The notes: generated from the sequence alone by a model not told the origin. Shown: positions 48,346 through 59,607, numbered from the stretch's first letter. The stretch is DNA of 64,000 bases from Cololabis saira (GCF_033807715.1 NC_084601.1:837001-901000), one strand, 5' to 3'. Numbers and translations are program-made.

Positions 48346-49291
48346 GACTGTTGGGTTCTGATAAAGCCCCCCAGTACCCTCTCAGAGGTTTGGGTCAGAA
48401 CAGTTTCCTCAGCATGGATCAGAGGGGGTTGTGCTGGGGCTGGTGCTGTGTTTTCAAGGGCCACTGCTCTTTTTCTGTTGGCTGTGCAGAAAATCAAATG
48501 GCAATTTGAGCCCTCGCCGATGAGACAGTAGAGTACACTGTATGTGAAATCAGCATGCTATGAAGGAGATAAGGTTGCGCTACACTGATATGTCACAAAG
48601 GGCTTTTTTAATCCTTTGCAGGCAAAAGATTTGATAAAGGGTGTGTTACAGCCATGAACCTGTGACGTTCGAGTTACCTTTATAAATTGTGTTTGTATAC
48701 ATGATCTTCAACTGTTTCCAAGGTCTTTTTTTCACCAGCAGGATTACACCTACATGAAGAGTGAATCTTAAATTCATTCCACCACTCATGCAATATGATA
48801 AAAAGTCATTAAAAATTCAAATTAAACATTCACTCTGCAGTTCCCTCCCACACCAACTCTTTCCTTTGCCGCTGCAGCTGTGTCGCATTTTCAGCAAAAG
48901 ATGTGCTCAATTTCTTTATACTAGTGCAGTTATATTTCCAGTTCTGGTGAACTAAAGTAGGAGGATCATTTCTGCTCCATGTTGAATCACTAATGTATGA
49001 ATGTATAATCTCAATATAATTTAATCGATTTTTAAGGTGGCAACAAACGTTGAGTTGATCGGACCAATTGTGGACATCAGAAACTCTAAATTTCTAGTCT
49101 CACGGTTTGTCAACTGAGTTTTTTTTTTCTTTGCCATGGAAAACCTGGACTGTTTGTACAGCACTCATATGCTTATGTGTGGAAGTAGTTGGTTTCTGTT
49201 TATCTTTGAAAAATACAGAGTATAGAAAGGAAAATGACTATATTTATAATCCGGCAGAGAATAATCTCAACAGACACACGTGTTGTATGCA
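48346..49291. other. no recognised gene
   Basis: Ordinary AT-rich sequence with no motif-bearing frame or repeat boundary. Confidence 0.4.
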
Positions 49292-49655
49292 GGGCTTAAT
49301 TTGTGCCGGATCCTGCCGGAACAAGATCTGGTACCTATTTGATTGGATCCGGCACCTCCTCTGTCAATCAACCCGAATTGAACATTTTTTTATTTCACCG
49401 TGCCACGCTGTGACGACATCTTGGCACGTCCAATAGGAGAGAAGGGAGAAGAGAGAGAAGGAGACTGCAGACCCGGAGGCAGCAGATCTGAGCAGCAAAT
49501 CTGAACCGCAGTTCTAGACGTCACAGAGCCCCCTACTGGATTACTTTATAACTGCAACTAAATCAACAGTTCAGATCGAGACTTCTCGTTTTTTTTCCGG
49601 CAGCGTGCTCTTTTCTCCTTTTCTCAAGATGGATGACGACCGGAGTGTGAGTATT
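49292..49655 (+). mobile_element. 5' end of a hAT-type transposon with promoter and first exon
   Basis: The terminus CAGGGCTTAATTTGTGCCGG is followed by an inverted 'ggatccggcacc' block, a leader, and an ATG at 49629 reading MDDDRS before a strong donor 'gtgagt' at 49647. This looks like the promoter and first coding exon of an autonomous element. No right terminus or transposase core was recognised before the (TA)n tract at 49898. Confidence 0.5.
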
Positions 49656-49890
49656 ACCGTGAATCACATTTTTTGTGTATTCTTTTCAAGATATATTGGC
49701 ACTTAATTGATCTGCAAAAGTGATTTAATCAATCAGTGAAATGCCTAACATGATCCACAAACTATATTGTTAAGTTAAATTTGACAGAGAAATTAACGTT
49801 AATGACTCTATTTGCCACGATAGTCAGAAAAGTGCGTAGGCTAAAATGTTTTACTTGTGATGTGGATTACATGAGAAAAGCATGAAGGTC

Positions 49891-49897
<7 letters not shown>

Positions 49898-49954
<57 letters not shown>
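49898..49954. repeat. (TA)n microsatellite
   Basis: A pure TA tract, followed at about 49970 by an 'agct' tetranucleotide run. Confidence 0.96.
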
Positions 49955-49958
<4 letters not shown>

Positions 49959-50432
49959 ATGAAACTTGAGCTAGCTAGCTAGCTAGCTCCAATTTTATGA
50001 CTAATTTTGTAGCATGAATACTACTAATACTACGTGGCACAATTTCTATTGTCTGCAATATATATTTTTCATTTATTATGTGCAATAAGAACATGATCTC
50101 TGGTATATCACCAATCATTACCAAGATTAATCTTGTAAATAATGTCATGGTTATTATATTGATTATATATTTTTACTATTATTGTTAGGGTTGTTATTTT
50201 TTTCGTCCCAATAATTCATTGTTCATATATTGTTTGTTATTGCTACTCTTCAATCAACTGTGCAGTTGCTGCTGTAACTGTGGATTTCCCCATTGTGGGA
50301 CAATTGAAGGAATATCTTAACTTATCTTTTTATTCATATTATACATTATGTGTTTTTATATAACTATTCACATTTATATCACTATATAGCCTATATTTAG
50401 ATATTTTGTGGACAGAAATTTAGATGCATGAT

Positions 50433-50943
50433 TTACATGCACGAAAATCGGTACACACCTGTATCATGGCGCAACTTAAAAAAAGGTCTCTTGGCGTCAT
50501 GCCCGAAACCGAACAGGATGTCGGCCATTTTGAATTAGTCGTGTCATTTTGGCGAAATTTATGCCATTCCTTCGGCAGTTAATACGGCCCGAACAGTAAT
50601 GTGCACCCAGGTGTGTTATACATCAAAATGTGCGTCTCCATCCTGCGACACCACGCATTACCTTTCTCTTTCAAAAGCGTTACCGTGGCGACGCTAGACG
50701 TCAAAAAGCACGCCTCCCCTTCATCTGATTGGTCCATATTTGATAATTCTCCAAAAGTCACCAAATTTTGCATGCAAGCCAGGCCTGGCGATAAATTTGA
50801 TATTTCATGGTTTGCATTAATGGGCGTGGCCTAACGGCTCAACAGCGCCCCCTAGGTCGTGGGTGGTGTCATTTCTGATATGCTTATGGGGGGCGGTGGC
50901 CGTGAGTGCGAGGGCCCGTTCATCGCTGCTTGCAGCTTTAATT
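50433..50943 (+). mobile_element. hairpin-ended repeat element copy E, rearranged
   Basis: Part of a 347-bp-type unit comes first, then the leader block normally at the 5' side ('ccaggcctggcgataaattt' and 'atgggcgtggcctaacggct'), then the usual 3' end 'cgttcatcgctgcttgcagc'. The order of modules is therefore changed relative to copies A and D. Confidence 0.7.
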
Positions 50944-51512
50944 CTCTCTTACTTTTCTCTGTATTAAGCCAACGGGAACATGCCCACTGTATGTCAATCA
51001 AAGTTAGCTCTGGCTACCGGCTCCTTCAACTGATCCCAGCTGACAAAGCGGCAGAGCTGCCAGCAGACGTTTACGGCAGAATATCTCATTTCACACGTTG
51101 ACTCAGTGGTGAAATCAAAACTTGCTGTTGCGTTAAAAACTGCGTTGGGTTAGCACTAACTGCTGGTTGCTTCACTAAGCATGTTGATTATCGATGAGGA
51201 AGTGATAACGGCTAGCCATGTGCTGAGCCGATTATCAATTATTCATATAAGAAATAATTTGAATCTTTTATATAAATTCTGCTGATGTGGTACGAAAAAA
51301 ATCCCCCCCCTCAGAGCTGTCATGGATGTGAAATCAAATGATTCAGACCAGAACAGGTTTTTGAACCAGGCTGTAAGTATGTTTATTTCTGCTCTAACGT
51401 GGAACATTTTAACATGGTCACATGGAGGCGACTCATCTGATGTTTAAAAGCTGCACGGACTCTAGATGTCAGTTAACATTTTCAGATCAAAATTGAGTCT
51501 TATAAGCTAGAT

Positions 51513-51658
51513 CAGTGGTTCTCAACCTTTTTGGGGTCCTGGACCCCAGCAAATTTGTGATCAACTCTTAGGATCCCCTTCCGCAAGTTCAAGTTAAAGC
51601 CCTTGCAATTACACCATGGACCACTAGGGGTCCACAGACCCCCGGTGGAGAATCACTG
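51513..51658. mobile_element. hAT-type miniature element, 146 bp, TSD agctagat
   Basis: It starts CAGTGGTTCTCAACCTTTTT and ends GTGGAGAATCACTG, with agctagat at 51505-51512 and 51659-51666. Non-coding. Short intact ends suggest it was moved by another hAT's transposase. Confidence 0.93.
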
Positions 51659-52062
51659 AGCTAGATGATTTACATTTCAAATATATGGCCAAGCAACATG
51701 AATGAGACCCGACATACCAGAACTTCTGGTAAATATTTGTATCTGTACCCTTGTTATGAACCAGGCTGAACGGATCAAACCACTGGTGCTCCCATGGGCT
51801 TGCTGATTGGGTAACGTATTGCGTCACGCATCGCGTCACTTCCTGGTGTTGCGGTCTGTGCTGCTGCCGTCTCACGGCGTTTGCAGGCTCAGATCTCTCC
51901 CGACTTTTTATCTAAAACTTAGACTGTTTTCTGGTAAAATAGCACTATATCTGGTACATTACTGTCTTTATTTCAACACTCGCTCATTTTATCTTCCGTA
52001 ACTTTCACTGTCACCAATCACCGATACATTTTCTGTCCGTTAGCCTCCGTTAGCATCTTAGC

Positions 52063-52935
52063 ATGGCCGCTCCGGCTCCCACCGCTTCACCTCTTTCCTG
52101 CTCAGTGTGTGAAATGTTTAGTTATTCCTCTGCCTCCTTTAGTGAAGACGGTAAGTGCTTAAAGTGTAGCTTATTTGCAGGGCTGGAGGCGAGGCTCAGT
52201 CAGTTAGAGGTCCGGTTTGGCCAACTAAACCATAGTCCGAGAGCCTCCTCAGCTAACCAGGCTAAGCTAGCGGCGGACCGGCCCGTAGCAGCTGAGCGTA
52301 ACCGCTCCCCTGCAGCTCCCGAGCAGCCGGCCAGGCAGGGCAGCTGGGTGACGGTTCGGAGGAAGGGTAGTCTTAAAGGGCTCACGGAACACCACCCGCT
52401 TCATGTGTCTAACCGTTTTTCCCCACTCAGCGACACATCTGTTGAGAAACAGACCCTGGTGATTGGAGACTCTATTGTGAGACATGTGAAGCCGACTCCA
52501 GAGACCTTAGTTAGGTGTATCCCGGGGGCCAGAGCGGGCGACATAGAAGCAAATTTGAAGCTACTGGCAAAGGGTAATCGTAAATATGGTAAAGTTATCA
52601 TCAATGTCGGACCTAATGACTCCCGTCTTCGCCAGTCGGAAGTAACCAGAATGAATATTGTCTCGGTGTGTAACTTCGCCAAGACCATGTCGGACTCTGT
52701 AGGTTTTTCTGGCCCCCTCCCCAATCTGACCAGCGATGACATGTTTAGTCGCATGCTCTCGCTCCGCCGCTGGTTGTCTCAGTGGTGTTCAGAAAACGAC
52801 GTGGACTTTATTGACAACTGGGAGACATTCTGGGGAAAGCCCGGTCTGATTAGAAGGGACGGCATTCATCCCACCCGGGATGGTGCAGCTCTTATGTCTA
52901 GAAATCTGGCCAATGTTATTAGACACTCCCCCTGA
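52063..52935 (+). CDS. L2 ORF1 protein, zinc-knuckle-like start plus SGNH esterase-like domain
   Basis: A 290-residue ORF. Residues ~14-38 hold two CxxC pairs (CSVC and CLKC), a possible zinc ribbon. GLEARLSQLEVRFGQL (~42-57) is a short coiled-coil candidate. After a Pro/Ala-rich linker, an SGNH-type domain shows block I VIGDSIVRH (~132-140), block III INVGPNDS (~180-187) and block V DGIHPTRDG (~266-274), so the Ser, Asn, Asp and His of the fold are all present. ORF1 esterases are known in CR1/L2-group LINEs and probably bind nucleic acid or lipid in the retrotransposition particle; that role is inferred. The ATG at 52063 is the first in frame and follows the 5' UTR. The stop is 21 bases before the ORF2 ATG. 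Confidence 0.9.
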   Translation: MAAPAPTASPLSCSVCEMFSYSSASFSEDGKCLKCSLFAGLEARLSQLEVRFGQLNHSPRASSANQAKLAADRPVAAERNRSPAAPEQPARQGSWVTVRRKGSLKGLTEHHPLHVSNRFSPLSDTSVEKQTLVIGDSIVRHVKPTPETLVRCIPGARAGDIEANLKLLAKGNRKYGKVIINVGPNDSRLRQSEVTRMNIVSVCNFAKTMSDSVGFSGPLPNLTSDDMFSRMLSLRRWLSQWCSENDVDFIDNWETFWGKPGLIRRDGIHPTRDGAALMSRNLANVIRHSP

Positions 52936-52956
52936 CAATGCAGGGTCCAGGCCAGG

Positions 52957-55900
52957 ATGCAGAGCTGTAGTTTAACAGGGCTGGAGGCGAGGCTTAGTCA
53001 GTTAGAGGTGCCTAGCAAAATAGAAGTGGTTGCAGTTCCCCGCCCTCCAAAAGTTCACCAGGTGCAGCGTTATAGAGGCGTTAACCAAGATAACCTTGTA
53101 AAAATTAAAACCAATGTACATTTGGTACCAATTACAGACCTAAAAATTAGATGCGGACTACTAAATATACGATCATTAAGCTCTAAGTCTCTGTTAGTAA
53201 ATGATATAATTACAGAGAGCAGGAGTGATATTTTCTGCTTAACAGAAACATGGTTACAGGAGGAAGAGTATGTTAGTTTGAATGAATCAACTCCGCCCGG
53301 CTACTTTAATCATCACATTCCTAGAAGCACGGGCCGAGGCGGAGGAGTCGCAGCAATTTATAACTCCGGTCTCGAAACAAAAATTGAACCTAAGTGCAAC
53401 TATAATACATTTGAAAGCCTCATGCTTGGTCTGAAATTTCCGAGCCGGAAATCAGAGAAGCCAGTTGTGTTAGTGGTAGTGTACCGGCCCCCTGCTGGTG
53501 CGTATCTGGAGTTTTTGTCTGAATTTTCAGATTTCCTTTCTGGATTATTGATCAGCACAGATAAATTCATCATAGTGGGTGATTTTAACATTCATATGGA
53601 TGTTGAAAGCGATAATCTTAAATTAGCCTTCGATTCTCTTCTAGAATCAATGGGTATCTCACAAAAAGTGGATAAACCGACGCACTGTTTTAATCATACT
53701 CTCGATCTCGTTCTCACCTACGGTGTTGAAACTGATGGTCTGTTGGTGTCACCTGTAAACTCCCTTTTATCCGACCATTACTTAATAACGTTTGAATTTA
53801 ATTTTGTTGATGTTGAAGTGCAAAATAGGAGGTATTATTTTAGCAGATGTTTGTCTGATGAAGTTATTGTTAAATTTAGGGAGGCCATTGCTTATCTTAC
53901 GACAGTGCGAAATAGTGATGTAGTCGAGGCCAGTGACCTGGGTTCTACCTCTGCAGATGTTGATTTCCTTGCTAGTAACACTGCTGATTTGTTGCATTCA
54001 GCTTTAGATGAAGTTGCTCCTTTGAAAAGGAGGGTTTCTAGCCACAGGAGCTTAACTCCCTGGTATAATTCAGATATCCGCATGTTGAAACAAAACGTGC
54101 GTAAAATGGAAAGGAAGTGGTACTCTTGTAGGTCTGTAGACTCTCATCGTGAATGGAAAGATATTCTAATAGTATATAAAAAAGCCATTCGCAAAGCCAG
54201 AACAGCTTATTATTCAACGTTGATAGAGGATAACAAAAGTAACCCACGTTTTCTGTTCAGCACTGTAGCCAGGCTGACAAAGAGTCACAACTCTGTTGAG
54301 CCGTGCATTCCTGCAGCTCTCAGTAGTGAGGACTTTATGGGCTTCTTCAACAGTAAAATCGCGAGAATTAGAGAAGAAATCAACCAGCCGGTTGTAGGTG
54401 TTTCTTCAGCTTTAGCGACTTCCCTAGGCTCTGACTTGTCTCTAGACTGTTTTGATCCTATAGACCTCCCTGAGCTGACTTCACTCGTTAATAGAGCTAA
54501 GTCAACCACATGTATGTCAGACCCCATCCCGACTCGACTATTCAAACATATTTTTTCTCTTATTGGTACGACAATACTGGACCAAATTAACTTATCCCTA
54601 AGTTTAGGATATGTACCACAGGTTTTCAAAGTCGCAGTAATTAAACCTTTACTTAAAAAACCTTCTCTTGACCCAGACACCTTAGCTAATTATAGACCAA
54701 TTTCCAACCTTCCATTTGTGTCTAAAATTCTGGAAAAGGCAGTTTCAAGCCAGTTATGTGACTATTTGTATAGAAATGATCTGTTTGAAGTCTTTCAGTC
54801 AGGGTTCAGAATGCATCATAGCACAGAGACAGCACTTGTTCGAGTCACGAATGACCTCCTTATGGCCTCAGATAAGGGATTAGTGTCCATACTGGTTCTA
54901 CTGGACCTCAGTGCTGCTTTTGACACTATAGATCATGGCATTTTACTGCACAGGTTAGAGCATGTTGTTGGGATTAAAGGGACAGCTCTATGTTGGTTTA
55001 AATCATACCTATCTGACAGGTTCCAGTTTGTTCATGTACATGAGGTTTCTTCAGAACAGTCAAGGGTCTGTTATGGTGTTCCGCAGGGTTCAGTGCTAGG
55101 GCCAATCTTGTTCAGTTTATACATGCAGCCGTTGGGAAGTATAATCCAGAATCACGGCATACAATTTCATTGTTATGCTGATGATACGCAGCTCTATTTG
55201 TCTATGAAGCCGGATGAAACAGAACCGTTAGTTAAACTTCAGGCATGTCTTAGGGACATCAAGGACTGGATGTCCAGAAATTTCCTGCTTCTAAATTCAG
55301 ATAAAACAGAGGTTATCATTCTTGGTCCAGAGCATCTTAGGAAGGGATTAGATGGTGTTGCGATGGCTTCCAGTGCAACTGTGAGAAATCTTGGTGTTAT
55401 TTTCGATCAGGATTTGTCGTTTAAACCATATGTCAATCAGGTTTGTAAAATAGCCTTTTTCCATCTCCGTAATATTGCAAAGATTAGGAAAATCCTCTCA
55501 CAGAGTGATGCAGAAAAACTAGTTCATGCGTTTGTATCTTCTAGACTAGATTACTGTAATGTGTTGTTAGCAGGATGTCCAAGTAATTTGCTGAATAGGC
55601 TCCAGCTGATCCAAAATGCAGCAGCACGAGTACTGACAGGAATTAGCAGGAGAGACCACGTCTCTCCAGTGTTAGCGTCGCTCCATTGGTTACCCGTAAA
55701 ATTCAGAATCCAATTTAAAATTTTATTACTTGCGTATAAAGCCCAAAACGGCTTAGCTCCGCATTATTTGCAAGACCTGATAGTGCCTTATGTTCCTGTC
55801 AGAGCTCTCCGTTCTCAGAGTGCAGGTTTACTCGTAGTTCCTAGAGTATCTAAATGTAGATTTGGAGGGCGGGCGTTCTGCTATCAGGCGCCACTACTAT

Positions 55901-55995
55901 GGAACCAACTTCCAATCTGGGTTAAGGGGGCTGACACCACCTCCACCTTTAAAACTAAACTTAAAACATTTCTGTTTAGTAAAGCCTATAGTTAG
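52957..55995 (+). CDS. L2 ORF2 protein, endonuclease and reverse transcriptase
   Basis: A 1012-residue ORF with the two enzymes needed for target-primed reverse transcription. Residues ~65-285 form an apurinic-type endonuclease: LLNIRSL, LTETWL, VVYRPP, IVGDFNIH and SDHYLITF. Residues ~540-800 form the [51 protein letters not shown] and [13 protein letters not shown] (catalytic YADD near 740). A C-terminal region (SSRLDYCN, LHWLPVKFRI) ends at 55995. All key residues are present. The 52957 ATG is the first in frame, but the first ~20 residues derive from a duplication of ORF1 sequence, so translation may really start elsewhere or by reinitiation after ORF1. Confidence 0.93.
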   Translation: MQSCSLTGLEARLSQLEVPSKIEVVAVPRPPKVHQVQRYRGVNQDNLVKIKTNVHLVPITDLKIRCGLLNIRSLSSKSLLVNDIITESRSDIFCLTETWLQEEEYVSLNESTPPGYFNHHIPRSTGRGGGVAAIYNSGLETKIEPKCNYNTFESLMLGLKFPSRKSEKPVVLVVVYRPPAGAYLEFLSEFSDFLSGLLISTDKFIIVGDFNIHMDVESDNLKLAFDSLLESMGISQKVDKPTHCFNHTLDLVLTYGVETDGLLVSPVNSLLSDHYLITFEFNFVDVEVQNRRYYFSRCLSDEVIVKFREAIAYLTTVRNSDVVEASDLGSTSADVDFLASNTADLLHSALDEVAPLKRRVSSHRSLTPWYNSDIRMLKQNVRKMERKWYSCRSVDSHREWKDILIVYKKAIRKARTAYYSTLIEDNKSNPRFLFSTVARLTKSHNSVEPCIPAALSSEDFMGFFNSKIARIREEINQPVVGVSSALATSLGSDLSLDCFDPIDLPELTSLVNRAKSTTCMSDPIPTRLFKHIFSLIGTTILDQINLSLSLGYVPQVFKVAVIKPLLKKPSLDPDTLANYRPISNLPFVSKILEKAVSSQLCDYLYRNDLFEVFQSGFRMHHSTETALVRVTNDLLMASDKGLVSILVLLDLSAAFDTIDHGILLHRLEHVVGIKGTALCWFKSYLSDRFQFVHVHEVSSEQSRVCYGVPQGSVLGPILFSLYMQPLGSIIQNHGIQFHCYADDTQLYLSMKPDETEPLVKLQACLRDIKDWMSRNFLLLNSDKTEVIILGPEHLRKGLDGVAMASSATVRNLGVIFDQDLSFKPYVNQVCKIAFFHLRNIAKIRKILSQSDAEKLVHAFVSSRLDYCNVLLAGCPSNLLNRLQLIQNAAARVLTGISRRDHVSPVLASLHWLPVKFRIQFKILLLAYKAQNGLAPHYLQDLIVPYVPVRALRSQSAGLLVVPRVSKCRFGGRAFCYQAPLLWNQLPIWVKGADTTSTFKTKLKTFLFSKAYS

Positions 55996-56837
55996 TGTTT
56001 AGTAAACCTCTAGCTGGTGTTGGTAAATCTCTAGGTAGTGTAAACTTTAGTGTGTCAGAGTCGCTCCTGTGGTTTCTTGTGCTGGCCCCCCCTTCTCCTC
56101 CCTTTTCTCTCTTTTGTCCATGTTGCAGCATCCTTTGCCGGACACCGGAACCTGCAGTGTGGGAGTGAGGGGGGCAGGGTAACGGCCCCTTTTGGGCGGG
56201 GGAGAATGTTCGTCCCTCAAGACTCCTCTCCCTGGCCCTGCCCCTTCTCAACCTTTCCCCGACCCTGCACCCCAACCTGGGACTTGATGATTGGGCCGGA
56301 GCTTCGGGAGCTGCGTGCTGGCCTGCGGTCCCCACCCCTGGTCATCCCGTTGCTGGCCCCCCCTTCTCCTCCCTTTTCTCTCTTTTGTCCTGCAGGTGGC
56401 CGTGGGTGGCTTGTAGCTTGCATTACGGAGCACAAGTCTTTTCCTGACCCTGCACCCCAACCTGGGACTTGCTGATTGGGCCGGAGCTTCGGGAGCTGTG
56501 TGCTGGCCTGCGGTCCCCACCCCCGGTCATCCCGTTGCTGCTTCCACCTGCCTGCTGTGCTGTTGCCGTCCCTGACCCACCAGTCTGGCCCTCGGCAGGA
56601 GGGTCCCCCCTGATGAGCCTGGTCCTGCTCAAGGTTTCTTCCCTCCTAAAGGGGAGTTTTTCCTTGCCACTGTTTGGCTTAAGGTTTTTCTCCCACTAGG
56701 GGAGTTTTTACCTGCCATTGTTTATGTAATAACTGCTCGGGGGTCATGTTCTGGGTATGGGTCTCTGTAAAGCGTCTAGAGACAACTCTGTTGTATTAGA
56801 CGCTATATAAATAAAATTGAATTGAATTGAATTGGAA
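55996..56837 (+). repeat. L2 3' UTR with internal direct repeats and (attga)n tail
   Basis: A block with 'caccccaacctgggacttg' and 'ttcgggagctg(c/t)gtgctgg' occurs at about 56268-56345 and 56452-56528. A second repeat 'cttctcctcccttttctctc' occurs near 56090 and 56363. The copy at 14851-15412 has the same duplication. The distal part ('tccttgccactgtttggctt') is the most conserved piece among all L2 tails here and probably the RT recognition region. Confidence 0.85.
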
Positions 56838-56924
56838 TTGTTATGAGCGTTGGCAGCATCCACCTTACAGTATATACCATGCAATACCATGTACAAGTGG
56901 ATGCGCCGTGTCTGTGTTACTGTT

Positions 56925-57025
56925 CTGTGTCCCTGTTTTTATGCTATGTTTGTCAAATTGCCATGTGTGTCTTTTGCCGCAAACAAATTTCCCCACGGGG
57001 ACAATAAACACATATCTATCTATCA
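56925..57025 (+). mobile_element. possible LINE 3' end with (atct)n tail
   Basis: 'caaatttccccacggggaca' and 'ataaacacatatctatctat' resemble the end of an RTE/Rex-type LINE in fish, which closes with a hairpin and a tetranucleotide tail. No upstream ORF was found. Confidence 0.4.
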
Positions 57026-57029
57026 GGTG

Positions 57030-58845
57030 CTGTGCATTGTCCCCAACTCAGCTCCTAATGTCTTTGAAGGAATGGCTTGACAGTGCAATACTGTTTAGTG
57101 AAAATGATCAACACTTTTTTAAATTTCTAAGAAGCCGAGCTTTTAGTGAGACCAAGTTAAGTTCACAACTAACGTATGTGCAACATTTCATTCACAACCG
57201 TTTTACATATCTGCAACGCTGTTTCAATGCTACGCTGAGTATGTTCCCGAGCAGTAGAGGGTTGGGGGCAGGGGGGGCTCAGTAGGCATTCACAACTCGT
57301 CTGCAAAAATCAATCCTCACCTCTGATCTTTTCACATATAGATGGGCAAGTCTTTCCCGTCCTCCAGAGCTAAATGTCACCAATAGCAGCTTAGACCGCT
57401 TCAATTATGGACTGCATGAGCTGAATTCCGCCTTGGTCGACTCTCCTGCTTTAATATAGTCTCAGGAATGACACGCAGGCTGGTTCAGAAGGCCGTGGTG
57501 GTGTCAGATGTGTGATATTGATACAGTGAAATCCGATCAGACCAGAAGTAAATTGGAATGGGACGACATGGTTGCTAGCAAGAATACTGCATACAATTTT
57601 AAGATGTGTGGCGTGTGCTTCAAGAAACACGCCATGAGAAACTAATTTAACCACAATAAACAGTAGATTGCTGCATGGTTTTTATTTTCATTTATGGCTT
57701 AGCATGTTGAGACTCAAGTACAGAAGATCCTGTAATCTACCCATCGAGGAAGGCTGTTATGCTGTTGAAAAAGAGGGAAAATAAAGTGACAGTTGTTGTA
57801 TCCACTGTCTTTCTGTGGTTGAGTTGGAAGGAACTCAAGCGGCAGGTTCTTTGCTCCAAGCAGCAACCAGACTAGATGCTGAGTTTACAACAGCAGCAAC
57901 TCAACACAACTTTAGATGTTCTGGTCCCTATTTTTATTGAATATTGCTCAGTGTTCATAGGATATTAAATGACGGACAGAAGTTTCTTCAATCCTCAATC
58001 GCTTCCCCTTTGCACTCTCTGCCCTTCTACTGCCCTTTTCCTTTCTCAACTACCTTCTCTATTCCCTACAATCTGCTCCTATCAGCATGCACCACTTCCA
58101 CAGATGGCTCTCTTCTCGCTCATCCCTCGCTCTGCAGGGTGAAGAGAAGAAGAGGAAATAGACCTCTGTTGGTGAGAAAGAGGAGCAGGTTGAGACCTGC
58201 TGTCTGATTTATTGACCTGCCGCGTTTCATCATCCACCAATCTACACAGAATGTGGATCCACTATTTATCTTGTTTTATTTACCTGAAAGTACAGTAACA
58301 CCACGGGAATGAAGAACTGTGATCGCAACCTGGAGAAAAATGATTTGACCTGATTTATTTCACGTTTTCATGAAACCATAGAAAATCTGGATTTTCATTG
58401 GTCATTTTATCAAGGGGACAAGCCATGCAGCAGTTTTGGAAGAAAACAAAGTAATAATAGGTACATTTATCCACATGTCCCTTAGTGCCATGTTAAAGAT
58501 GCAGAAAAAAATGTTTGTACCATATTAATTTTCCAGTTGTTATACATTGAGCAGCATTTCTGTGATGAAATAGCAAAACAAGCAATTTACTTCTCCATCC
58601 ATTGTCCATAATGGCTTCTTCATATTCAGGGTAACAGGAGTCTGGAGCTTAACACAGCTGTTTTCAGGCCAAAGACAGGGTGAATCCTGGAGAGGTTGCC
58701 GGCCCATCGCAGTGCCACAACTATCCACTTTTTACTACTTAATCTCAACCATGTGTTTTAACACATACTCTACTCAGCCGAGGCTGACGCCAGAGTTGAA
58801 AAAAAGAAAAGAATATCTCTGGACAGTTTGAGTGACTAAACACTC
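57030..58845. other. no recognised gene
   Basis: Motif-free short frames only. No element ends were recognised. Confidence 0.4.
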
Positions 58846-59111
58846 AGTAGTGGGGCCCTGTCCCGGACTGGAGGGGGTCTTGGGGCTCTATGGGGGGGTG
58901 CCTCGTGGCGGTGGGTGGGGCGGTTGGGGAGGGCCCGGCTCTGCCTGGGTAGGGGATGGCTATCTGCGCTGTGGGGGCATTTCTGCCTTGGTCCGTCGTC
59001 GCTGGGTGGGGGCCGCGTGCCCCTGCATCTGGGGGGACTCCGGGGCCTTTGGGGTGTCCGCCGAGGGGCGGGCCTCCCCTGGCCGGGGGGTATCATGTCG
59101 CTGTACATCAA

Positions 59112-59378
59112 CCTGTATCATGTCGGAACTTAAAGAAAAGTCTTTTGGCGCCATGGCCGATACCGAACAGGAAGTCGGCCATCTTAATCGTGTCATTTTG
59201 GCGCAATTTATGCCATTCCTTCGGCAGTTAATGTGGCCCGAACCGTAACGTGCACCCAGGTGTGTTATACATCAAAATATGCGTCTCGAATTCTGCGACG
59301 ACGGGCATTACTTTTCTCAGTCAAAAGCGTTACCGTGCCGACGATAGACGCAAAAAAGCGCGACCCCCCCATCATCTG
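59112..59378 (+). mobile_element. hairpin-ended repeat element copy F, one partial unit
   Basis: This is a single 347-bp-type unit fragment ('gaacaggaagtcggccatct', 'cgtgcacccaggtgtgttat') without either hairpin end, embedded in the GC-rich retroposon. Confidence 0.7.
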
Positions 59379-59424
59379 CTTCAATGTGTGTTCTCGCGTC
59401 CTGGATTAGCAGCGGATGTCACCC

Positions 59425-59429
<5 letters not shown>

Positions 59430-59503
<74 letters not shown>

Positions 59504-59547
59504 TAAAATAAATATATGACATATTAAAAAAAAAAATAAATAAATAA

Positions 59548-59605
<58 letters not shown>
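59430..59605. repeat. two (TA)n tracts
   Basis: TA runs at about 59430-59498 and 59552-59605 are separated by an A/T-rich spacer with (aaat)n. They lie inside the retroposon at the position held by CA and TA tracts in the other copy. Confidence 0.95.

Positions 59606-59607
<2 letters not shown>

Larger units (their letters stand above)
51760..56837 (+). mobile_element. full-length L2-type retrotransposon, TSD ttgttatga
   Basis: The 9-bp ttgttatga at 51751-51759 and 56838-56846 flanks a 5078-bp element. It has a ~300-bp 5' UTR, two open ORFs (52063-52935 and 52957-55995), a ~840-bp 3' UTR with internal tandem repeats and an (attga)n tail after 'gacgctatataaataaaatt'. No stop or frameshift is visible in either ORF. 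Other copies of the same or related families in the window are truncated. It is the best candidate here for a recently active element. Confidence 0.93.
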
